Source: G963676205 sp964342525 (GTDB lineage Bacteria; Campylobacterota; Campylobacteria; Campylobacterales; Arcobacteraceae). From it: 59,306 bases of DNA. The stretch lies in the NCBI GenBank assembly GCA_964342525.1, contig CAYFGQ010000016.1, forward strand, positions 1 through 59,306. The letters are read 5' to 3'. Below the pieces are notes generated by a model. The model was not told where the DNA came from, did not search any database, and saw only the letters and a program-made list of their open reading frames with translations. Below, piece after piece: positions 16,069-22,964 of this stretch. Positions within the stretch are counted from its first letter, which is position 1. Each line of letters opens with the position of its first letter. The position numbers and the translations under genes are program-made.

Positions 16069-19000
16069 ATGGTTGAAAATATAATCTCATATAGTATAAG
16101 AAATAAATTTTTAATACTTTTTTCTGTAATCGTACTTACAGTTGGATCTTTTTGGGCAGTTAAAAATACAAGTTTAGATGCCCTTCCTGATCTTTCACCT
16201 CCACAGGTGATTGTACAAGTAAAATGGGCAGGACAAAGTCCACAAACAATTGAAGAGCAGGTATCATACCCACTTATCTCAAATTTGATGTCTTTGCCAA
16301 ATATTGATACAGTAAGGGCAATGAGTTCATTTCAAAATGCCCTGATCTATATCATATTTAAAGATGGAACTGATCTATATGATTCAAGAAATAGAATCCT
16401 AGAGCAATTATCACAACTTCAAGGGACTTTCCCTGAGGGTGCAAATGTGGCAATCGGTCCAGATGCTACAGGTGTAGGTTGGGCTTATGAATATGCTCTT
16501 AAATCAGATACTAAATCACTTGATGAGCTTAGAACACTACAAGACTATTATTATAAATATGCTCTTTTAGGTGTAGATGGTGTATCTGAGATCGCTTCTA
16601 TTGGTGGATTTATACGTAACTATGAGATCACTTTAGATCAAGATAAATTAGTACAATATGATTTATCGATAAAAGATGTAAAAAATGCCCTAACAAAAAA
16701 CAATGATGATAAGGGTGGAAGAATCATACTTGAAAATGGTTTTGAGCATATGATCCAAGCCAAGGGTTATCTTAAAAATGTAGTTGATATTGAAAATATT
16801 ACAATAAAAACTATAGATGATACACCTTTAATGATAAAAGATATTGCCAATGTAAATATAACATCAACAAACCGTCGTGGTATGGTTGATTTAAATGGTG
16901 AGGGTGATACTGTAGGTGGAATTGTAGTTGTTAGATATGGTGAAAACCCTTATGCTGTAATCAAAGCTGTAAAAGAGAAGATCAAAACACTTAAAGTAGA
17001 AGGTGTAGAAGTTATAGAGACTTATGATAGATCATCTTTAATTGATAAAGCGATAGATACTCTTAAAAATACCCTTTTAGAAGAGTCTATAATAGTTATG
17101 GTGATTACAGGATTATTTTTACTTCATTTTAGAAGTGCTTTAATTATCATCTTAACACTACCTATTACTGTACTTATTACATTTTTACTTATGAAACTAT
17201 TTGGAATGGGATCAAATATTATGAGTTTAGGTGGGATTGCTATTGCTATTGGAGCAATGGTAGATGCTACAATTGTAATGGTTGAAAATGCCCATAAACA
17301 TTTACAAAATAAAGAGAATATCTCAAATGAAGAACGTGTAAAGATCATAATACAATCAGCAAAACAAGTGGGAAGACCTATCTTCTTTGCTCTTATCTTA
17401 GTTGTTGTATCTTTTTTACCTATCTTTGCTTTAACAGGTCAAGAAGGACGTCTTTTCACACCTTTAGCATTTACTAAAACATTTGCTATGGTTGCAGGTG
17501 CTATTCTTTCTATTACTATTGTACCAATCTTAATGATATTTTTCATTAGAGGTAAAATAATACATGAAGATAAAAACCTATTAAATAGATTTTTTGTGAA
17601 GTTATATTCACCATTTTTAAAACTATCACTAAAATTTAGATACCTTGTAATTCTAATGTTTATAGGTACATTAATAGCTGCATACCCAATCTATAAAAAA
17701 CAAAATTGGGAATTTATGCCAATGATGAATGAACAAACTTTTATGTATATGCCTGTAACGCCTTATGGATTAGGTGTTGATCTTTCCAAAGAGCTTACAC
17801 AAAAGACAAATAAAATCATCAAATCATTTCCAGAGGTTGATACAGTATTTGGTAAAGCAGGACGTGCAGATAGTGCAACAGACCCAGCTCCACTTGCAAT
17901 GATTGAGACAATCATCACCTTTAAGCCAGAATCTGAATGGCGTGAGGGTATGACATATAAAAAATTAATGCATGAAATGGATCAAAAACTACAAGTAGCA
18001 GGACTTATAAACTCATGGACTTATCCAATCCGTGGACGTATTGATATGTTATTGACTGGTATTAGAACACCTCTTGGTATTAAGCTTTATGGTAATGATC
18101 ACCATAAATTAGAGGAAGTAGCAGGAGAGATAGAGCAAAAACTTAAAAAGTTTGATAAGACCCTTTCTGTATCAACTGATAAAATCAACTCAGGATATTA
18201 TTTAAATATCAATGTAAAAGAAAAAATGCTTGCAAGGTATGGTATTACTAAAAATGATGTATTATCAACCATATCTTTAGGTGTAGCTGGTGCTAAGATT
18301 TCTACTATGTTAAATGGTCTTGAGAGATATCCTATATCTTTAAGATATGAAACAACCCAAAGGGAAGATATTACAGTACTAAATAATCTTCAAATAAAAA
18401 CAAAATCAGGTTTTTATCCTTTAGAGATGTTTGCAGATTTACACTATGAAGAGGGACCATCTGTTATTAAATCAGAAAAAGCACTAAATGTAAACTTCAT
18501 CTATATTACACCACACTCAGGTGTATCAGCTAAACAATATAAAGATGAAGCAAAAGCTTTACTTGAAGATATAAAACTCCCTACAGGATTTTATTTTGAG
18601 TGGGCAGGACAAAGTGAATACTTAGAATCAGCAATGCAAAGATTGATCTATATTATTCCATTAACATTTGTGATCATTTTTATCTTGATCTATTTTGCAC
18701 TAAGAAATATAACTTATACAGCTATTATTTTCTTTACATTGCCATTTGCATTAACAGGAGGTATCTTTTATCTAGATTTCCTAAACTTCAATATATCTAT
18801 TGCAGTAATTGTAGGTTTCCTTGCCCTCTTAGGAGTCGCCGCAGAGACCTCTATCGTAATGCTTGTATATCTACATGAAGCAATGTTAGAGTTAAAAGAA
18901 AAATGTACTGAACCAGATAAAGAGCATATTTTCCACGCTATTTATAAGGGTGCGGTACTTAGACTAAGACCTAAGCTTATGACCCTATTTGCGATTCTCG

Positions 19001-19185
19001 GTGGACTTATACCAATTATGTATATAGACGGTGTAGGAAGTGAAGTGATGCAAAGAATCGCCGCTCCAATGATTGGAGGAATGGTATCTTCAGCATTTTT
19101 AACACTGATAGTTATCCCATCTATCTTCTACATCTTAGCAATAAAACAAAAAGGAAAAATGGCTGAGTGTGATCTTTCACACTAA
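16069..19185 (+). CDS. CusA-family RND heavy-metal efflux pump 2
   Basis: 1038 aa, full length. Landmarks match pump 1: N-T-S-L-D-A-L-P-D-L-S-P-P-Q, G-P-D-A-T-G-V-G-W-A, the proton-relay segment G-A-M-V-D-A-T-I-V-M-V-E-N-A-H-K, and R-G-R-I-D-M-L-L-T-G-I-R-T-P for metal coordination. Met in the last motif again favours Cu(I)/Ag(I). By eye the two pumps share well under two thirds of residues, so they may differ in metal preference or affinity. The gene ends 2 bp before a terminator stem. Confidence 0.9.
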   Translation: MVENIISYSIRNKFLILFSVIVLTVGSFWAVKNTSLDALPDLSPPQVIVQVKWAGQSPQTIEEQVSYPLISNLMSLPNIDTVRAMSSFQNALIYIIFKDGTDLYDSRNRILEQLSQLQGTFPEGANVAIGPDATGVGWAYEYALKSDTKSLDELRTLQDYYYKYALLGVDGVSEIASIGGFIRNYEITLDQDKLVQYDLSIKDVKNALTKNNDDKGGRIILENGFEHMIQAKGYLKNVVDIENITIKTIDDTPLMIKDIANVNITSTNRRGMVDLNGEGDTVGGIVVVRYGENPYAVIKAVKEKIKTLKVEGVEVIETYDRSSLIDKAIDTLKNTLLEESIIVMVITGLFLLHFRSALIIILTLPITVLITFLLMKLFGMGSNIMSLGGIAIAIGAMVDATIVMVENAHKHLQNKENISNEERVKIIIQSAKQVGRPIFFALILVVVSFLPIFALTGQEGRLFTPLAFTKTFAMVAGAILSITIVPILMIFFIRGKIIHEDKNLLNRFFVKLYSPFLKLSLKFRYLVILMFIGTLIAAYPIYKKQNWEFMPMMNEQTFMYMPVTPYGLGVDLSKELTQKTNKIIKSFPEVDTVFGKAGRADSATDPAPLAMIETIITFKPESEWREGMTYKKLMHEMDQKLQVAGLINSWTYPIRGRIDMLLTGIRTPLGIKLYGNDHHKLEEVAGEIEQKLKKFDKTLSVSTDKINSGYYLNINVKEKMLARYGITKNDVLSTISLGVAGAKISTMLNGLERYPISLRYETTQREDITVLNNLQIKTKSGFYPLEMFADLHYEEGPSVIKSEKALNVNFIYITPHSGVSAKQYKDEAKALLEDIKLPTGFYFEWAGQSEYLESAMQRLIYIIPLTFVIIFILIYFALRNITYTAIIFFTLPFALTGGIFYLDFLNFNISIAVIVGFLALLGVAAETSIVMLVYLHEAMLELKEKCTEPDKEHIFHAIYKGAVLRLRPKLMTLFAILGGLIPIMYIDGVGSEVMQRIAAPMIGGMVSSAFLTLIVIPSIFYILAIKQKGKMAECDLSH

Positions 19186-19215
19186 AAACTAGTCTTCTTT
19201 TTGAAGACTAGTTTT
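19185..19215 (+). terminator. Terminator of efflux operon 2
   Basis: A 13-bp perfect stem (AAAACTAGTCTTC with GAAGACTAGTTTT) with a 5-nt T loop, starting at the last base of the pump gene stop codon. The right arm supplies the T run. Confidence 0.85.
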
Positions 19216-19217
19216 AC

Positions 19218-19249
19218 TACACATTTACTGCACACTATTTTATTATAAT
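19218..19249 (+). promoter_or_regulatory. Direct-repeat operator and promoter (site E) with no protein gene behind it
   Basis: TACACAT (19218-19224) and TGCACAC (19229-19235) are 11 bp apart; 8 bp later is a perfect TATAAT (19244-19249). The geometry is identical to sites A, C and D. The next feature downstream is a terminator at 19297-19328 with no start codon between them. Confidence 0.7.
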
Positions 19250-19255
19250 ACTTTT

Positions 19256-19328
19256 CAGATTTTCATTTTACTTAAAAAGTCTACACTCCTAAAATTAAAC
19301 CTTGAAGCGAAAGCTTTGAGGTTTTTTT
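19256..19328 (+). ncRNA. Candidate metal-responsive small RNA
   Basis: From a transcript start about 7 bp after the site E -10 box, the RNA would be about 73 nt long and end in a 12-bp stem (19297-19308 with 19313-19324, two G-U pairs) closed by a GAAA tetraloop and followed by T7. There is no ATG, GTG or ribosome site in it, so it is not a small mRNA. It may be a regulatory RNA of the metal regulon, or the leftover promoter of a gene cut away when the adjacent mobile DNA arrived. Confidence 0.5.
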
Positions 19329-19388
19329 GTTTAAATATGTAAAACATATAAACTATATAAATACCTCATCAAAAATTTTATACAAGCA

Positions 19389-19634
19389 CTATAGTCTAAT
19401 TTTCACCTCTTTAATCTTAGAGCAAATCTCTTCCATCACATATTCAAGCTTTTTAGCCTTCTCATAATAATCTAAAAATGGTCTCACCCAATTTGGTACT
19501 GGTATCAATTTATTAGTAGATCCTTTAGTTCCCCAATTATTTACTGTCGAATATGGAATCTCACTTATCTGTGCAAAATCTTTTTTATTTAGATTTAACT
19601 CTTTTAATCTTTTATAGAAATCATCTCTTTCCAT
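19389..19634 (-). CDS. Small HTH repressor of mobile-element type (1)
   Basis: 81 aa. N-terminal helix-turn-helix (about residues 13-40: L-N-K-K-D-F-A-Q-I-S and S-T-V-N-N-W-G) followed by P-V-P-N-W-V-R-P-F-L-D-Y-Y and a helical tail. The core S-T-V-N-N-W-G plus P-x-W-V is shared with the protein at 21204-21422, so the two form a family. It is divergent from the membrane-protein gene at 19790, and the spacer carries three similar operator-like sites, so it is probably the local repressor. Confidence 0.7.
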   Translation of the reverse strand: MERDDFYKRLKELNLNKKDFAQISEIPYSTVNNWGTKGSTNKLIPVPNWVRPFLDYYEKAKKLEYVMEEICSKIKEVKIRL

Positions 19635-19700
19635 TTTATACCTTTATTTTATTCTTATTTTTCAATTATATACCATAAAAGTAAAAAAATTAATTAATTT

Positions 19701-19778
19701 TGTCTAATATGGATATTTTACCCTTGACAATATATCTAATATAGTATATAATTTTACATATATTAACTAATATAGACA
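19701..19778 (+). promoter_or_regulatory. Strong promoter with three repressor-type operators
   Basis: TTGACA (19724-19729), 17 bp, TATAAT (19747-19752) is a near-perfect sigma-70 promoter for the gene at 19790. Three related sites flank and fill it: TGTCTAATAT (19701), TATCTAATATAG inside the spacer (19733) and CTAATATAGACA (19767, inverse of the first). A repressor bound at the middle site would block RNA polymerase. Confidence 0.7.
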
Positions 19779-19789
19779 AAGGATTAAAA

Positions 19790-20107
19790 ATGAGAGCTAA
19801 ATCTTTAAATTTATTTGAGGTTTTATTGACACCTGTTGTACCTGTAGTTTTAGGTATCTATTTTTTAGCTAGTTTTACTGAGATAAAATCTGTAACTATT
19901 GTTTTATTGATAATTATTGCTTTTTTCTTATTTAAATTAGTCTCATATCTAAAAAAGAAAAACGAAATTGTTTACAACATATCAATAGTAAGTGTAGATT
20001 GGTTTTTATTAGATTTATTAAATCTCTTATCATCTAATGAATTTACATATCTAAAACCATCAATTTTAGAAACATTGATTAAAGGATCAGTTCATTTAGT
20101 AGTATAA
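19790..20107 (+). CDS. Small two-TM membrane protein of unknown function
   Basis: 105 aa. Two transmembrane helices (about residues 10-28 and 32-52) precede a K-K-K segment and a soluble C-terminal half that I do not recognise. It has a good AAAGGA ribosome site and the strongest promoter in this region, under likely repression by the divergent HTH protein at 19389. Small two-TM proteins under tight repression in mobile DNA can be toxins, exclusion proteins or holin-like; nothing in the sequence decides between these. Confidence 0.6.
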   Translation: MRAKSLNLFEVLLTPVVPVVLGIYFLASFTEIKSVTIVLLIIIAFFLFKLVSYLKKKNEIVYNISIVSVDWFLLDLLNLLSSNEFTYLKPSILETLIKGSVHLVV

Positions 20108-20126
20108 AGGAAATATCTAACGCTAA

Positions 20127-20366
20127 TTAGTTCATAAGTTTACAAATATCAATTTCAAGAATCCTTGATATTTTGTGTAAGTGTTCAATATTAAAATGTG
20201 TTTTATTTGTATAAAGTTCTGCAGCTGAGACTAAACTAACTGATTTCAATCCCATTTCATGGGTTAACTCTAGTTGTGTCATGTTTTTCTCTATTCGATA
20301 CTTTTTAACATTTTGACCAATAAGTTTATAAAATTCTTCTATGGAATCGTCAGAATATTTTTCCAA
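20127..20366 (-). CDS. XRE-family HTH regulator, small
   Basis: 79 aa. A Cro/CI-type helix-turn-helix (about residues 12-75): I-G-Q-N-V-K-K-Y-R-I-E-K-N-M-T-Q-L-E-L then S-V-S-L-V-S-A-A-E-L and L-H-K-I-S-R-I-L. The domain takes up the whole protein, with no sensor part. It is divergent from the lipoprotein gene at 20480, and the spacer between them carries two palindromes that are its natural targets. Confidence 0.7.
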   Translation of the reverse strand: MEKYSDDSIEEFYKLIGQNVKKYRIEKNMTQLELTHEMGLKSVSLVSAAELYTNKTHFNIEHLHKISRILEIDICKLMN

Positions 20367-20421
20367 ATAAAACCTACTATAATAGTTTTTGTTAAGTATA
20401 GTTTAGTTAGTATTTTCACTC

Positions 20422-20452
20422 AACCTATAATCATAGGTTTTGAACCATGGTT
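20422..20452 (+). promoter_or_regulatory. Palindromic operators before the lipoprotein gene
   Basis: AACCTAT and ATAGGTT (20422-20428 and 20433-20439) form a 7-bp inverted repeat with a 4-bp centre; AACCATGGTT (20443-20452) is a perfect 10-bp palindrome 3 bp further on. Both lie just before the gene at 20480. The core CCTATAATCATAGG resembles the operators at 21473-21548. Confidence 0.55.
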
Positions 20453-20479
20453 ATATACAAATTCTAAAAAAGGATATAA

Positions 20480-21142
20480 ATGAAAAAATTAAATTATTTA
20501 GCCATAGGAATAAGTGCAACACTTTTTATTGGATGTGGAGGAGCATCAATTAATGATAAAGTTGGGTTATCAAAACAAAATCTAAATACAATAATAAAAA
20601 ATAAATATGAAGCAATTAAAAATAAAGAAAAATTCTATATAACAAATACAGGAGTTAAATCAAATGTTACAAATAGAAAAAGAAAACCAAATACTTATGA
20701 ACTAAGGTATCTAGGTAAGTACTGTAGTGCAAAAGGTGGGATATTTATGAAATCTGATTATATTTTTGCTAATAATATAATTAAAAATTCATTAGAAAAA
20801 GAACAAAGACGAGATTATAGATCAAAAGACATTGAATCTTATGCTTGTTTCAATAACAATAAAGAAATAAAATTTGGCGTAAACTTATATATTTCATTTA
20901 TGAAATATAAAACTATGGGAGGAACTTGGTATAAATATTGGGGAGGGAATCAAATAATAACTACAGATAAAAATATCCTAAAAAAATACTTATATTTCAA
21001 AGCTGAGGGATTTAATGTTGATAAAAATAAACCTTTAAGTATTCAAGAAGAAAGAAAGATAAGAGAATTAAAACAATTTATTGCAGAAAAACAAGGTCAA
21101 ATTAAAGGTTATCAAAACACAAGAAAGAATATTACTTATTAA
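20480..21142 (+). CDS. Lipoprotein of unknown function in mobile-element region
   Basis: 220 aa. Signal peptide with a clear lipobox L-F-I-G-C (Cys 19), then a basic, Lys/Asn-rich mature part with only a few Cys (C-S-A-K-G-G-I-F and Y-A-C-F). The C-terminal 30 residues are helical and charged (E-R-K-I-R-E-L-K-Q-F-I-A). I do not recognise the family. The A content is higher than in the chromosomal genes further right. It sits behind operator palindromes and divergent from an XRE regulator. Confidence 0.6.
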   Translation: MKKLNYLAIGISATLFIGCGGASINDKVGLSKQNLNTIIKNKYEAIKNKEKFYITNTGVKSNVTNRKRKPNTYELRYLGKYCSAKGGIFMKSDYIFANNIIKNSLEKEQRRDYRSKDIESYACFNNNKEIKFGVNLYISFMKYKTMGGTWYKYWGGNQIITTDKNILKKYLYFKAEGFNVDKNKPLSIQEERKIRELKQFIAEKQGQIKGYQNTRKNITY

Positions 21143-21203
21143 AGTAAATATAAATTTTCAACAAAATAATCTTTTTCTTTCAATAGAAATTTTAAGAATT
21201 AGA

Positions 21204-21422
21204 CTATTTAACAAGCCCACTATCTTGTATTAATTCTTTTATTCCTTTTAATTTTTTATTTTCAATATATAAATTTAACCATGACTCAACCCAATAAGGA
21301 ATACCTCTTTCAGCACTTCCCCAGTTATTTACTGTTCCTGCATTACTACCTATTAATCCAGAAAATTGTTTCTTACTTAAATCTGCTTCTTTTAGTAATT
21401 TATTGAATTTTTCTTTATCCAA
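21204..21422 (-). CDS. Small HTH repressor of mobile-element type (2)
   Basis: 72 aa from a TTG start at 21422, with AAAGG about 10 bp upstream. Helix-turn-helix (about residues 13-36: L-S-K-K-Q-F-S-G-L-I-G and G-T-V-N-N-W-G) followed by G-I-P-Y-W-V-E-S-W-L-N-L-Y. It is a paralogue of the protein at 19389. The divergent spacer to 21565 has three operator-like sites, again with one inside the promoter spacer, so it probably represses the gene at 21565. Confidence 0.7.
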   Translation of the reverse strand: MDKEKFNKLLKEADLSKKQFSGLIGSNAGTVNNWGSAERGIPYWVESWLNLYIENKKLKGIKELIQDSGLVK

Positions 21423-21472
21423 TTATTAAGCCTTTATAATCATTTGTATATAAATTATAACTAAATAACTAT

Positions 21473-21548
21473 CCTATGATTATATTAAAATTTGACACTA
21501 TAATCATATGATGATATAATTATCTATAAATAAAATCATATGGTTATA
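21473..21548 (+). promoter_or_regulatory. Strong promoter with three repressor-type operators
   Basis: TTGACA (21492-21497), 17 bp, TATAAT (21515-21520). Related sites are CCTATGATTATA (21473), TATAATCATATGATGATA in the spacer (21499-21516) and AATCATATGGTTATA (21534). The design copies that at 19701-19778 but with a different operator word, which suits a second repressor specificity. Confidence 0.7.
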
Positions 21549-21564
21549 TTTTTCAGGAGACGCC

Positions 21565-21915
21565 ATGAAACAAACATTACAATCAATTTTTAGAAACTAT
21601 CCATACTTATGTGATGAAACTATATTATCCAATCTTTTAAATAAGGTTGATAATGACTCACTTGAAGATATCAAAAGCATAGAAGAGCTAAGTAAATTTC
21701 TTTTTAAACTAACTAAACAAGTTCAAAAAGAGGATCTCTTATCTATCATCTACAAACTCCAAGCAAATATAGATGTAATGGATTATGCACTAAAAGATCA
21801 TGAAGAAGATTTAGCTTTATCTTTAAAAATCTTAAATACTCAAAATATCCAGTTTATTGAAAAGATTATTGATATGTTGGATATTCTTGAATTTAAAGAA
21901 AAAAAAGAAATTTAA
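21565..21915 (+). CDS. Helical protein of unknown function, repressor-controlled
   Basis: 116 aa, soluble, almost all predicted helix, acidic (many E/D, e.g. D-H-E-E-D-L-A-L-S-L-K-I-L), no signal peptide and no motif I recognise. AGGAG lies about 5 bp before the ATG. It is expressed from a strong promoter under apparent control of the HTH protein at 21204. It may be an element-specific regulator or anti-repressor, but this is only context. Confidence 0.55.
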   Translation: MKQTLQSIFRNYPYLCDETILSNLLNKVDNDSLEDIKSIEELSKFLFKLTKQVQKEDLLSIIYKLQANIDVMDYALKDHEEDLALSLKILNTQNIQFIEKIIDMLDILEFKEKKEI

Positions 21916-22164
21916 AACTACTAATTTTCTTTCTTAGACATCAGAAAGACAAATGGAAATAAAATAGTTTATAAAACTTCTTATAAGCCATCTAAAAAGC
22001 AAAAAATATAAAAAAACAACAAAAGTATAATCTAACAATAAAAATTGCTTCTAGAGCTATTAAAACTCATTTTAAAAATAATTTTCATTTTCTATTTAAG
22101 TTTTATGATTTATTCATTTAAGTTTTATAAACACAAATTTCACCTACAAAAAGTAGTACCTTTT
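21916..22164. other. Non-coding stretch before the repeat array
   Basis: Very A/T-rich sequence with no convincing gene. A frame of 60 codons at 22045-22227 has no ribosome site and runs into the first repeat, so I do not call it. No clear terminator is seen after 21915. Confidence 0.5.
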
Positions 22165-22546
22165 GGTTCCCCTATATTAGTATATATTACACGCACCAAA
22201 ACGTCCCGGATTTTCATGTTTTTTTAACCTCATCTAACATACCCCTAGTAAATGGTCGCTCTATATGTAATATTACACGCACCAAAAATTATGAGATTTC
22301 TACTTTAAGGTTTCTAATTTTAATATTTGTTTTGATTATATCTTTACTTTTTGGTCGCTCTATATATTATATTACACGCACCAAAATTTATAAAAGTCAT
22401 TTTAGTAAATGGCTGGTCTATATGTTATATTACACGCACCAAAAATTATAGCTTTTATCTATAAGATTTGATTATAGATAAAAAAAGATTGATATTTGCC
22501 CCACTTTATGGTCGCCCTATATGTTATATTACACGCACCAAAAATT
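22165..22546 (+). repeat. Five copies of a 37-bp imperfectly palindromic repeat
   Basis: Copies start at 22165, 22254, 22353, 22411 and 22510, spaced 89, 99, 58 and 99 bp. The unit reads about GGTCGCTCTATATGTTATAT followed by TACACGCACCAAAAATT. TTACACGCACCAAAA is identical in all five; the left half varies (GGTTCCCC, GGTCGCTC, GGCTGGTC, GGTCGCCC). Outer GGT..GC pairs with GC..ACC and inner ATAT with ATAT, so each can fold as a hairpin. Unique DNA of 52, 62, 21 and 62 bp separates them. They lie 140 bp before the excisionase-integrase pair. Possible roles: integrase or excisionase arm sites, iterons of an element origin, or a repressor array. Confidence 0.8.
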
Positions 22547-22685
22547 ATCATTTTTCTAATATTGACAAAGAAAAAATAACTTTTTATGAAAATTTTCACT
22601 AGTATAAAATTTAAGCTATATCTAATCTTTAATTCTGCTATTATTGTTTATAGGAATCTGACACAAAGCATTACATTAGGTCAAA

Positions 22686-22961
22686 ATGAAAGAGTACAAA
22701 AATTTGAAAAATGATCAGTTAGATTTACAATATTATGAAATCAGAAAGCTACTTTTAGAGCAAAAAGTATTATTAGAAGCTTTATTCCCAAATAAAGTCT
22801 CTATCTCATTTATCGTAGAAAGGACAGGACTATCGAGACAAGCAATACGAATGAAACTTATAAATAATTTTGAAATAGAAGTAGATTTTTGGAAAGAAAG
22901 TGGTAAAATATACATGTCAAGAGTTACTGCTTTCCAACTTTTAAAGTTAGGGAAGGAGTAG
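22686..22961 (+). CDS. Excisionase-like small HTH protein
   Basis: 91 aa. A helical N-terminus is followed by a winged-helix-like region: I-S-F-I-V-E-R-T-G-L-S-R-Q-A-I-R-M-K-L (about residues 39-57), then D-F-W-K-E-S-G-K-I-Y-M-S-R-V-T-A-F-Q-L-L. This layout fits MerR/AlpA-type excisionase or directionality factors. It ends 3 bp before the integrase start codon, so the two are co-translated. The name rests mainly on this context. Confidence 0.6.
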   Translation: MKEYKNLKNDQLDLQYYEIRKLLLEQKVLLEALFPNKVSISFIVERTGLSRQAIRMKLINNFEIEVDFWKESGKIYMSRVTAFQLLKLGKE

Positions 22962-22964
22962 ATA

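Noticed and set aside
22045..22227. 60-codon frame
   Set aside because: No ribosome site, low-complexity product, and it overlaps the first copy of the repeat array.
22165..22546. CRISPR array
   Set aside because: Repeats vary in their left half and the unique stretches are 52, 62, 21 and 62 bp. There is no cas gene nearby.
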